Assembly (NCBI GenBank): GCA_022511445.1 | Contig: JAFLVE010000110.1 | Coordinates: forward strand, 1 to 46,565 | Source of the DNA: Clostridiales bacterium | GTDB lineage: Bacteria > Bacillota > Clostridia > Christensenellales > Pumilibacteraceae | DNA: 46,565 bases | Direction: 5' to 3' | In this document: positions 6,567 through 14,404 of the stretch, one piece after another | Layout: each line of letters starts with the position of its first letter | Numbering within the stretch: the first letter of the stretch is position 1 | The notes under the pieces: model-generated | What the model saw: only the letters and a program-made list of their open reading frames with translations | What the model was told of the DNA's origin: nothing | The model's database searches: none | Program-made: the position numbers and the translations under genes

Positions 6567-8611
6567 TTTGATTTACCCTCTTTATCGATTGCATTCATTA
6601 TTTTTTTAATCTTATTATAGTCTGCCGAGAGCGCCCTCTTGGTTTTATAACCGAGCGCTTGAATATATCTTTCGTCAAGCTCTACGTTGTAACTGTCGAG
6701 CGAAGTCTTTATAAGATAGTAAGTAAGCGCGTCGCCGTAATCTTCCTTCAATACGTACTTGCACCTTTTTGCAAGCGGGATAAACGCGTCCACCGCCTCG
6801 CCGCAAAGCATTGCGACAAACGCGTAAGCGGTGTAATACCGCTCAGGATAGCCCGCGCCGAGCCTGCCTATGCAATCGCTCGAAATAGGTTTATACATAA
6901 CCTCCGCAAGAAACTCGGAATCGCGGTCGCGCTTTAACAATTCGGAAAGAATAAGTCCTTTTACTATCGGCTCGACGTACGGAGATACGAGCGCGTCGCG
7001 CGATTTTTGCTCGAAGTCGACGTTACTTGCAATTTTTTTAACCGTGTCGAACATTTTAACGAGCATTTTGTTGTCGTTGCGAAACTCAAGCGATATAAAA
7101 AACTCGAGCATTGTGGAAAACATATCGTTAGTAAGTTCTTTTTCGGAAACGTTACCCGAAAGCACCAACGCCATAAACTCGTCGACCATGAAGGACAGCA
7201 TGGACTGCGGCGCCTCCTCCTCGAGAGGCATGCGGTCTATGCCGAGCTTTGCGCTCGCGTAAAAGAAAGCAATATTTATATCGTCGTAAAAAATTCGGGT
7301 AAGGAGGTACAATTCTTCTACGGCCTGCGTTTTCTCGCCGCGGTTATAAAGCATCTGCGCGTAGATTAAGCGCATGTTCATGAGGTTATATTCCTCGATA
7401 TACTCCTCTATTATATCGGGCGCTTTGTCCGCGTCGTAATACTTTACGATATAATCGAACGCCCTATAAACGTGCTCTCCGCTCATAAACGTGGTAATGT
7501 CTATGTCGTCGAGGGTTGCGGGAATCTTTTCGGGCTTTTCCTGCGCTTCGTATAAATCGCAAAGCATCGTGCCCACAAGCGCGTGGTGCGGACGAAGCGA
7601 CTTCGCTTTATTAAGCACGCTCTCCGCGCTTTCGAGATCGCCCGACGAAAGATATACAAGACCGCGCATTATAAGCGCAAAGTAGTATTTTTTATCGAAT
7701 ACGGTAATATCCGCAACCGCCTCGAGCGCGCCCGAATAGTCGCCCGACGAACAGAGCTTTTCCGCCAAAGCGAGCTTTTGCGACGTAGGGTCGTCCTCGA
7801 GAATGGAAATCGGCATGTCCGACGCGCCGTCTATCCTCGCGTCCGCCGAATCGTCCTCGAAATCGATATCGTCGTAGTCGTCATAGTCATCGTACTCATC
7901 GTAGTCCTCGTCGTCGTAATACTCGTATCCTGCCTCGTCTACGTCCAAGTACTTGCTTATAATACTGCGGATGTCAGCCTCTGGATTGTCTATCGCCACG
8001 GTCGTGCTGTGAAACACGGGCTGTGCGCCCGAGCCGCATTTTGACAAATCGAACTGTATTATCTTGTCGTTCGACTTGCTTTCGGCGGATTCCGCACTCT
8101 CCATGCCGTCGTTTTCGGGCCGAACTTCGCCGTCCGAATCATTTTGCAAACGGTATGAGTCTATCTCGCCGTAATCGCCGCGCCTAAAAAACAGCTCCGT
8201 CGGGAACGGACCGCCGTTAGGATCGATACAGCTTTTCATAATTCCCATTGCGACCGCGCTGATATCGATATTTCGCTTTGCGAGCCACTCGACGTATTCG
8301 GCGGACAGCTTCCCCGCGCGCATGTACTCTGTCATAATAAGGTAACGGTACGCCGCCTCGCAGTCGGGATAACGCAGGATATGCAACATAAACTCGCGGT
8401 AAGCAAGATACACAAGCTCCGCGTCATCGCTTTCGCGCGTCAAATTAAGATATAACATACCGCACGTCAAATGGAATTCGGGATAGCCCATCGCTTCCCT
8501 GTACTTTATAAGATAGTCGAGCGCGCGTTCGTAGTCCTCTTCGTCAAGGCACTCTCCGAAGCGCCGTTTGTAATACGATGCGATATTGTCTTTATCGAAG
8601 TTTATAACCAA
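6563..8611 (-). CDS. TPR-like repeat protein with an acidic tract, unknown function
   Basis: A 682-residue cytoplasmic protein. Helical hairpins of TPR type are visible at the N-terminus (YERALDYLIKYREAMGYPEF) and in the middle (DYSGALEAVADITVFDKKYYFALIMRGLVYLSSGDLESAESVLNKA region, about 285-335). Between them, near residues 225-255, lies a low-complexity run made almost only of D, E and Y. The C-terminal half is helical without a clear family. The start is a TTG at 8611: it is preceded by AAAGGA seven bases upstream, and no ATG occurs for the next 40 codons. It begins 12 bases after the stop of the DUF624-like gene and overlaps the HEAT-like gene by four bases, so the three probably act together. 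Function not recognised. Confidence 0.7.
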   Translation of the reverse strand: MVINFDKDNIASYYKRRFGECLDEEDYERALDYLIKYREAMGYPEFHLTCGMLYLNLTRESDDAELVYLAYREFMLHILRYPDCEAAYRYLIMTEYMRAGKLSAEYVEWLAKRNIDISAVAMGIMKSCIDPNGGPFPTELFFRRGDYGEIDSYRLQNDSDGEVRPENDGMESAESAESKSNDKIIQFDLSKCGSGAQPVFHSTTVAIDNPEADIRSIISKYLDVDEAGYEYYDDEDYDEYDDYDDYDDIDFEDDSADARIDGASDMPISILEDDPTSQKLALAEKLCSSGDYSGALEAVADITVFDKKYYFALIMRGLVYLSSGDLESAESVLNKAKSLRPHHALVGTMLCDLYEAQEKPEKIPATLDDIDITTFMSGEHVYRAFDYIVKYYDADKAPDIIEEYIEEYNLMNMRLIYAQMLYNRGEKTQAVEELYLLTRIFYDDINIAFFYASAKLGIDRMPLEEEAPQSMLSFMVDEFMALVLSGNVSEKELTNDMFSTMLEFFISLEFRNDNKMLVKMFDTVKKIASNVDFEQKSRDALVSPYVEPIVKGLILSELLKRDRDSEFLAEVMYKPISSDCIGRLGAGYPERYYTAYAFVAMLCGEAVDAFIPLAKRCKYVLKEDYGDALTYYLIKTSLDSYNVELDERYIQALGYKTKRALSADYNKIKKIMNAIDKEGKSK

Positions 8612-8623
8612 CGGTTTGTCCTT

Positions 8624-9892
8624 TTATTCGAGTTCGGGGTTTTCGGTATTTTCGCCTTCCGCGGCAGATTTCGGTGCTTCCCCTACGTTCGGCTCTGCGG
8701 GAGATTGTTCGTTTGGAAGCGGCTCGTCGGACTCGATTTCCTCGTCCTCGCGCTCCTCTTCCGCGCCATCGTTAAGCACCGCCTCGTGCTCGCGTTGGAG
8801 ACGCTCCAAATCCTCGCGGCGGAAAGTGGGCATAAGCGGAGTTATGGTTGCACCCTCGTCAATCGACTTCTTGCGCTTTTTGGGATTTTTATACTGCATG
8901 GGCGAGGTTTTCTTCTTCTGACTGTCCTCGCGCAGCTCCTCAATATCGGTCTTGCGCCTGCTGTACACCGCTTCCGCTCCTTCTATCTTGTCGTACAAAT
9001 ACTTTTCGTAGCAGTGGTGAGTAAAAAGCGAAATAACAATCGACGTAAACGAGAACGCGAGGAAAAAGTAAAGTATTGCAAAAAGCGGCGTTATATTTGG
9101 AATAAACGCGAGGAATGCGGGCGCAATCGCAACGGCGACAAAGAATATAGCCTGAACGTTGGTACCCAAAATAAAGAGCACCGAGTTTCTTATAAGCACC
9201 CCGGGGCGCATTTTAAACGCTACGTTCTGAGTCATGAAAAACGCGGTGAACAGCGACATAAACACGACGAGAACGGACGACAAAATAATACTTAAAACCT
9301 TAAACTGAACGGCAATTCCGTACACGTCGAAGTATTTAAGCGTAAACACAAATAGCAACGCGGTAAGCCCGTCGGCAAGCCCGATAACGAGCGCGCCGAG
9401 CCAGCTCTTTTTTATTCCGCGGAAAAAGTCCTTAATTGTCGAAGTGGGCTCGCCCCAAATCAGCTTTCGCATAACGTACATATTTCCCGAAAGCCCGAGC
9501 GAAAGAAACATAATGCCGGGGATAAGCATTAAAAATTCAAACAGCATATAGGTAAAATCGGTAAGCTCCCCTTGCGCGACGGCGTCCGTTACGACGGGAT
9601 AGCCGAATCCTATATTAGCCGAATACGGAATCATTGCCCCGCTTAGCGTTTTGTTCCAGAACACGAGGACTATAACGGCGACGGCGGGAAGAGCAAAAAG
9701 CGCGACGAGCATATTAAGCGCGACCATCGTGCCGAATCTGCCAAAGAACAAATCTTTGAACATACCCCACTTGCTTAAGTGCATTTGTTCGGGTGTGACG
9801 TCCGGCTTATTCTCGTCGCCGAACATCATTTTATGAACGAATCCGACCTTTTTCTTTTGTGTCTTTTCGGACGAAACCTTATTATTTGCCAT
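8624..9892 (-). CDS. DUF624/YesL-like membrane protein with charged C-terminal tail
   Basis: A membrane protein of 422 residues with about six helices in the first 290. The pattern GMFKDLFFGRFGTMVALNMLVALFALPAV resembles the start of DUF624/YesL proteins, whose function is not established. From about residue 300 it becomes a long cytoplasmic tail with lysine-rich patches (YKNPKKRKKSIDE) and a low-complexity end rich in E, P and N. I chose ATG 9892 (MANNKVSSE) because it has GGGAGAGG directly upstream; an in-frame ATG at 9904 has no such site and would lengthen the overlap with the M20 gene. It starts within the end of the M20 gene and is followed by the TPR gene after 12 bases. Confidence 0.65.
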   Translation of the reverse strand: MANNKVSSEKTQKKKVGFVHKMMFGDENKPDVTPEQMHLSKWGMFKDLFFGRFGTMVALNMLVALFALPAVAVIVLVFWNKTLSGAMIPYSANIGFGYPVVTDAVAQGELTDFTYMLFEFLMLIPGIMFLSLGLSGNMYVMRKLIWGEPTSTIKDFFRGIKKSWLGALVIGLADGLTALLFVFTLKYFDVYGIAVQFKVLSIILSSVLVVFMSLFTAFFMTQNVAFKMRPGVLIRNSVLFILGTNVQAIFFVAVAIAPAFLAFIPNITPLFAILYFFLAFSFTSIVISLFTHHCYEKYLYDKIEGAEAVYSRRKTDIEELREDSQKKKTSPMQYKNPKKRKKSIDEGATITPLMPTFRREDLERLQREHEAVLNDGAEEEREDEEIESDEPLPNEQSPAEPNVGEAPKSAAEGENTENPELE

Positions 9893-11024
9893 GTCCTCTC
9901 CCATGCGCTTGTCCGTGCGCTTCGATGAGTTTTAAAAACAGCTCCGTGCCAGTCAAGAGCGCGCTCTCGTCAAAACCGAATTTTTCGCTGTGCAGCGGGA
10001 CCGAATATCTCCCGTCGCTTTTTTTTGTGCCCAGCCAAAAGATTGCGCCGGGTACTTCGTTAATATAATTGGAAAAATCCTCCGCGGTATATCTCGGCTC
10101 GGTAGGTACCGCCCGATCGCCCATAAGAGAGCGCACCTTGTCCACGCAAAGCGCGTGGTTTATAAGCGGAGGATAAACGGCGCTTGTAATAAGATTGTGC
10201 TCCGTCCCGAAAGTCTCGTCCGCTTCAATCAGCGCACGCTCGAGTTCCATAATAAACGCCTCGCTTTTTGCCATATCGTAAAAGCGCAAGGTGTATGCGG
10301 AATTGCACCTGTCCGCGACTATATTTCGCGCCGCACCGCCCTCGATTTTTCCGAGGTTTATAAGAAGGTTATGCTTTTTAGCGGCTTCAAACGCTCTGTC
10401 TGCGGCGTAAATCGACGCTCTGACGGCGTCGGCGCCTTTTTCGGGCGTAGCGCAGTGACTGGCTTTACCCTTAAACTCAACGTCGAACTCGACGCAGCCC
10501 GCGAACATCGCGCCGTAGCAATAGCCTATTTTCCCCTCGTCCAGCTCGGGGCACATATGGATTGCATAAATTTCCTCGACGTCCTCGAGAACGCCGCCCG
10601 CAATCATCGTCTCGCTGCCGCCTATTCCCTCCTCGCCGAACTGAAAAATAAACCGAAGCGGAATATCCGACTTGGGTCCGATTATCCGCGCGACGTTTAA
10701 AAGGTTAGCCGTATGCCCGTCGTGACCGCACGCGTGCATAACGCATCCTTCCGCCGCAAAATCGACGCCGGTAAAGGCGACGTCCTCTTTTATGGGAAGC
10801 GCGTCGATATCGGCGCGGAGCGCAAGGCGCGGGCCCTTTCCCGTATCGCAAAAAACGCCCGTACCCACCGTCTTGGGCTTAAAGCCGAACGACTTAAGCT
10901 CCTCTGCGATAAACGCCGAGGTTTTATGCTCCTCGCCAGAAAGCTCCGCAAGCGCGTGAAGCTTCCTGCGCGTTTTTATCAGATATTCCAAATCGTTATG
11001 ATTCATACAGTCATTATACACCAT
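9882..11024 (-). CDS. M20 family amidohydrolase (N-acyl amino acid deacylase type)
   Basis: A cytoplasmic zinc- or manganese-dependent hydrolase of 380 residues that cleaves N-acyl amino acids. The N-terminus reads LIKTRRKLHALAELSGEE as in the M20D group (hippurate hydrolase, YkuR and IAA-amino acid hydrolases). The metal site is clear: RADIDALP, then HACGHDGHTA near residue 98, then FQFGEEGIGGSETMI with the catalytic Glu pair. The insert domain follows from about 175 to 290. It is divergent from asd-dapA-dapB, and the family includes N-acetyl-diaminopimelate deacetylase. That role, or acetylornithine deacetylase for the arg genes further on, is plausible but unproven. The start at 11024 follows GGGGAG at very short spacing; ATG 11006 is an alternative. 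Confidence 0.85.
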   Translation of the reverse strand: MVYNDCMNHNDLEYLIKTRRKLHALAELSGEEHKTSAFIAEELKSFGFKPKTVGTGVFCDTGKGPRLALRADIDALPIKEDVAFTGVDFAAEGCVMHACGHDGHTANLLNVARIIGPKSDIPLRFIFQFGEEGIGGSETMIAGGVLEDVEEIYAIHMCPELDEGKIGYCYGAMFAGCVEFDVEFKGKASHCATPEKGADAVRASIYAADRAFEAAKKHNLLINLGKIEGGAARNIVADRCNSAYTLRFYDMAKSEAFIMELERALIEADETFGTEHNLITSAVYPPLINHALCVDKVRSLMGDRAVPTEPRYTAEDFSNYINEVPGAIFWLGTKKSDGRYSVPLHSEKFGFDESALLTGTELFLKLIEAHGQAHGRGHGK

Positions 11025-11059
11025 TACTCCCCTTTTTTCAAGTAATTTAATGCTTTTTT

Positions 11060-11088
11060 ATAATAAGCCGTATCTATGCTTAACGCAA
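11060..11088 (-). promoter_or_regulatory. promoter of the M20 gene
   Basis: TTGCGT (11083-11088, minus strand) and TATTAT (11060-11065) with a 17-base spacer. It stands back to back with the asd promoter; the two -35 boxes are four bases apart, which would allow joint control. Confidence 0.5.
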
Positions 11089-11092
11089 CCGC

Positions 11093-11122
11093 TTGACACT
11101 TTTAATGCATATATTATATAAT
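11093..11122 (+). promoter_or_regulatory. probable asd-dapA-dapB promoter with very short leader
   Basis: A consensus TTGACA (11093-11098) and consensus TATAAT (11117-11122) stand 18 bases apart. The expected start near 11129 lies only about five bases before the asd ATG at 11134 and beyond the GGAGG site (11124-11128), so the transcript would lack its own ribosome site. Either the mRNA is leaderless, or initiation is upstream of the usual position, or another promoter is used. Confidence 0.5.
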
Positions 11123-11133
11123 CGGAGGCGCTT

Positions 11134-12138
11134 ATGAAAAAGGCGAATATTGCCGTCGTCGGCGCGACAGGCGTCGTAGGCAGAATGATGCTAAAGGTGC
11201 TCGAGGAGCGCTCTTTCCCAATTGATAACCTTTACCTGTTCGCGTCAAAACGGAGCGCGGGCAAAACAATCGCCTTTTGCGGAAAGGACTGCACGGTCCG
11301 TGAGCTTACCGAAAAGAGCATAAAAAACGTAAGCGTTAATTATGCGCTCTTTTCCGCGGGCGGCGACGTTTCCAATCGATACGCGAAAGCCTTTGTGTCT
11401 TGCGGCGGCGTGGTTATAGACAACTCAAGCTGCTGGCGCATGGATAACTCCGTCCCGCTCGTAGTACCCGAGGTAAACGGCGAGACCGCGTTTAACAACA
11501 GCGGTATAATAGCAAACCCAAACTGTTCGACCATTCAGGCGGTGGTTGCGCTAAAGCCTCTTCACGACGCGTTTAAGATAAAGCGCATAGTTTACTCCAC
11601 CTATCAAGCGGTGTCGGGCGCAGGAAAACAAGGCTTGGACGACCTTAGGAACGGAATAGACGGTGCTCCTCCCCAAAAATTTCCTCACCCTATCGCCTTT
11701 AACGTTTTACCGCACATCGACGTTTTTTCGGACGACGGGTACACCAAGGAGGAGCGGAAGATGATTGTAGAGACTAAAAAAATCCTCGGCGACGACTCTA
11801 TCCGCATAACCGCAACGGCGGTGCGCGTTCCCGTCTGTTACGGGCACAGCGAAAGCATCAATATCGAGTTTCATATGCCCGTAACCCGCGAGGCGGCGCT
11901 AAAGGTACTGCATAACGCCCCCGGAATTGTTGTCCGAGACGACGTACAAAACAACCTCTACCCCATGCCTATCGAGGCGGAGGGGCGCGACGAGGTGTTC
12001 GTAGGCAGGATTCGCGAGGATAAGTCGGTGGAAAACGGGCTTAATATATGGGTCGTTGCCGACAACATCAGGAAAGGCGCGGCAACAAACGCCGTTCAAA
12101 TAGCCGAGCTTCTTCACCGAAAAACAAGCCGCACGTAA
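11134..12138 (+). CDS. asd: aspartate-semialdehyde dehydrogenase
   Basis: Reduces aspartyl phosphate to aspartate semialdehyde with NADPH, the branch point to lysine, diaminopimelate, threonine and methionine. The Rossmann motif VVGATGVVGRMM is at residues 8-19, and the catalytic cysteine lies in NPNCSTIQ near residue 129. The later RITATAVRVPVCYGHSESI stretch contains the substrate arginine and histidine typical of the enzyme. Length of 334 is normal. The ATG has GGAGG six bases upstream. It leads a cluster with dapA (55 bases later) and dapB, which together make tetrahydrodipicolinate. Aspartokinase is not in the window. Confidence 0.95.
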   Translation: MKKANIAVVGATGVVGRMMLKVLEERSFPIDNLYLFASKRSAGKTIAFCGKDCTVRELTEKSIKNVSVNYALFSAGGDVSNRYAKAFVSCGGVVIDNSSCWRMDNSVPLVVPEVNGETAFNNSGIIANPNCSTIQAVVALKPLHDAFKIKRIVYSTYQAVSGAGKQGLDDLRNGIDGAPPQKFPHPIAFNVLPHIDVFSDDGYTKEERKMIVETKKILGDDSIRITATAVRVPVCYGHSESINIEFHMPVTREAALKVLHNAPGIVVRDDVQNNLYPMPIEAEGRDEVFVGRIREDKSVENGLNIWVVADNIRKGAATNAVQIAELLHRKTSRT

Positions 12139-12193
12139 GATATTAAACACACATCGCCGCCAAACCTCATAAATTTAAGCGGAGAGGTAGAAA

Positions 12194-13081
12194 ATGTCTA
12201 TTTTCAACGGTATCGGCGCGGCAATGGTCACTCCGTTCGGCAGTGACGGAAAAATAAACTATTCCGTGCTCGAAGCGTACATAGAGCATCTTATATACGG
12301 CGGCGTTAAGGCGCTTATTCCCTTCGGCACAACGGGAGAATCGTCCACGGTCACGGACAGTGAATTCGAGCAGGCGACGAAATTTATTATAGAGCACACC
12401 CGCCGCCGCGTGCCCGTAATCGTCGGCGCGGGCAGTAACAACACAAAGCGCGCCGCATATAAATGCGCCGTAGCGAGTAAGCTCAAAGCGGACGCCGTGC
12501 TTGTAGTCACGCCCTACTACAATAAATGCACCCAACGCGGAATTGTCGAGCACTATAAAGCGGTCGCAAAGGAAGCAAAAGTTCCTATCGTTCTTTACAA
12601 CGTGCCGTACCGAACGTGTGTTAACATCGAGCCGGAGACTCTCGTCGAGCTTAAAAAAATAAGAGGCGTTACGGCTATCAAAGAGGCGTGCGGGGATATA
12701 GACGCCGTTCGGCAAACAGCCGAGGTGTGCGGACAAATAGGTCTCGACCTGTACTGCGGCGACGACGCGCTTACGGTAACGACAATGGCGCTCGGAGCAA
12801 TCGGCGGCATTTCCGTAGCGGCAAACCTCCTACCCGAAAAGATGAATACCCTATGCTCGATGTGTCTTAACGGGGACTATGCTTTAGCGCGGGCTATTCA
12901 GTTCGGTTTGAGCGAGTTTATAGAATGTCTGTTTTGCGAGGTCAATCCCATTCCCGTAAAAAAAGCTCTCCAGCTATACGGAATAGACGTGGGACTCCCC
13001 CGCCTGCCGCTTACGGAGCTTGAGCACGAACATACGAATCGCCTTCAAAACTCCATGCGCGAATTGGGGCTTATAAAATGA
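12194..13081 (+). CDS. dapA: 4-hydroxy-tetrahydrodipicolinate synthase
   Basis: Condenses aspartate semialdehyde with pyruvate, the first committed step of lysine and diaminopimelate synthesis. Family motifs are in place: FGTTGESSTV near residue 45, VTPYYNKCTQRG near 105, YNVPYRTC with the catalytic tyrosine near 135, and the Schiff-base lysine in TAIKEACGD near 163. The length of 295 is typical. The ATG has GGAGAGGT upstream. The last four bases overlap the ATG of dapB (ATGA), so the two are translated together. Confidence 0.95.
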   Translation: MSIFNGIGAAMVTPFGSDGKINYSVLEAYIEHLIYGGVKALIPFGTTGESSTVTDSEFEQATKFIIEHTRRRVPVIVGAGSNNTKRAAYKCAVASKLKADAVLVVTPYYNKCTQRGIVEHYKAVAKEAKVPIVLYNVPYRTCVNIEPETLVELKKIRGVTAIKEACGDIDAVRQTAEVCGQIGLDLYCGDDALTVTTMALGAIGGISVAANLLPEKMNTLCSMCLNGDYALARAIQFGLSEFIECLFCEVNPIPVKKALQLYGIDVGLPRLPLTELEHEHTNRLQNSMRELGLIK

Positions 13082-13818
13082 TAAAGGCTTTTGTAATAGG
13101 TATTCGCGGCAAAATGGGCGGGCATATTCTCTCATCTGCGGAAAGCTGCGGCTTCGAGATAACGGGCGGTCTCGACCTAACCGCAAGCGTAAACCCGCCC
13201 ATCTTTACGGACCCGCACTCGGTTAATGTTCCATACGACGTAATTATCGACTTTTCCCGTCCCGCCGAAAGCACGTTAAACGCAATAAAGATACTTTGCT
13301 TAAAAAAAGCTTGCCCCGCCGTTATCGCGACAACAGGCTACGGCGACAAGGAAAACAAGGAAATATCCGCCCTATCGAAGTCCGTCCCGATATTCCGCTC
13401 CGCCAATTTCAGCCTCGGCGTTGCGGCGGCAAAGGCGGCGGCAAAGGAAGCTCAAAAGGTACTCGGAAAACTCTATGACGTCGAAATTGTGGAAAAGCAC
13501 CACAGGGAAAAGGCGGACAGTCCGTCGGGTACGGCGCTCATGCTTGCGGACGCGCTATGCGGCGACGGTAAAAAGACGGTCAACCGAAGCGGGATGCGCT
13601 CCGAAAACGAAATAGGCATTTCGTCCGTGCGCGGCGGCGGCGTTATCGGCGAACACGAGATTGGTTTTTACGGCGACGACGAAATTGTAACCGTTACTCA
13701 CACGGCGCTGTCAAGGCGGCTTTTCGCCGTCGGCGCGCTAAAGGCGGCGCGATTCGTTATAGGAAAACCGCCCGGACTGTACGGCATGGACGACATGATT
13801 TCCGAGCTGACAAAATAA
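13078..13818 (+). CDS. dapB: 4-hydroxy-tetrahydrodipicolinate reductase
   Basis: Reduces hydroxy-tetrahydrodipicolinate with NAD(P)H in the diaminopimelate pathway. The nucleotide-binding start is FVIGIRGKMGGHI at residues 4-16, and the signature EIVEKHHREKADSPSGTA near residue 137 holds the catalytic histidine-lysine pair. The length of 246 is normal. It overlaps dapA by four bases. A Nudix gene follows 22 bases later and is probably on the same transcript, ending at the terminator near 14358-14389. The later steps from tetrahydrodipicolinate to diaminopimelate are not next to it. Confidence 0.95.
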   Translation: MIKAFVIGIRGKMGGHILSSAESCGFEITGGLDLTASVNPPIFTDPHSVNVPYDVIIDFSRPAESTLNAIKILCLKKACPAVIATTGYGDKENKEISALSKSVPIFRSANFSLGVAAAKAAAKEAQKVLGKLYDVEIVEKHHREKADSPSGTALMLADALCGDGKKTVNRSGMRSENEIGISSVRGGGVIGEHEIGFYGDDEIVTVTHTALSRRLFAVGALKAARFVIGKPPGLYGMDDMISELTK

Positions 13819-13840
13819 AATACATCCTTACGAGGTAAAA

Positions 13841-14338
13841 ATGAATACAAAAGACAACGAAATTCTCGACATAGCGCTTATGACAAGACTCGGTAAGTTT
13901 AACTACCGCGTGGGCGCCGTAATTATCGACGACGGCAAAATCCTTATGGTAAAAACCGACAAAACGTCGTACTACTATTCGGTCGGCGGCAGAGTACACT
14001 TCGGCGAGACCGCAAGCGATGCCGTTTTACGCGAGGTGTACGAAGAAACGGGGCTTAAGCTCGAGATAGATCGACCGCTTTTTATCCACGAAAACTTTTT
14101 TACGCTCCAAGGCACCTCCACCCGCTACCACGAGCTGTCGATATTCTACCTAATGAAAAAATCGAACGATATTAAAACTATCCGTTCGGGCTCGACTACC
14201 GATCAAGGCGATAAGGAGCAGCTTGTGTGGCTTCCTATCGACTCTCTTTCCGAGTACAAAGTCTACCCCGACTTTTTCGCAAAAGAACTCGCCGCTCTTC
14301 CCGACTCCGTAAAATTCATGCTGACAAAAGACCGATAA
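13841..14338 (+). CDS. Nudix hydrolase
   Basis: A small cytoplasmic hydrolase of nucleoside-diphosphate-linked compounds, 165 residues. The Nudix box is complete as GRVHFGETASDAVLREVYEE followed by TGL (residues about 47-69), with the metal-binding REVYEE core. The substrate cannot be told: the family covers ADP-ribose, NADH, oxidised dGTP and others. It starts 22 bases after dapB, behind an ACGAGGT site, so it may share that transcript, although it has no known role in lysine synthesis. The terminator follows after 20 bases. Confidence 0.88.
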   Translation: MNTKDNEILDIALMTRLGKFNYRVGAVIIDDGKILMVKTDKTSYYYSVGGRVHFGETASDAVLREVYEETGLKLEIDRPLFIHENFFTLQGTSTRYHELSIFYLMKKSNDIKTIRSGSTTDQGDKEQLVWLPIDSLSEYKVYPDFFAKELAALPDSVKFMLTKDR

Positions 14339-14357
14339 AACTTAGCCGCAAAAAATA

Positions 14358-14389
14358 ACACCGCCGATATTAAATCCGCGGTGTTTTTG
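14358..14389. terminator. two-way terminator between the dap operon and the GH95 gene
   Basis: ACACCGC (14358-14364) pairs with GCGGTGT (14378-14384) around a 13-base loop. Plus-strand reading ends in TTTTTGTTT, and minus-strand reading ends in TTATTTTTTG, so it can serve both convergent units. Confidence 0.8.
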
Positions 14390-14404
14390 TTTACATTTTA
14401 ATTA

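Noticed and set aside
8471-9295. 274-codon plus-strand ORF across the TPR/DUF624 joint
   Set aside because: It crosses the stop-start joint of two well-supported minus-strand genes and has no domain.
8624-9904. ATG 9904 as start of the DUF624-like gene
   Set aside because: No ribosome site precedes it, while ATG 9892 has GGGAGAGG directly upstream.
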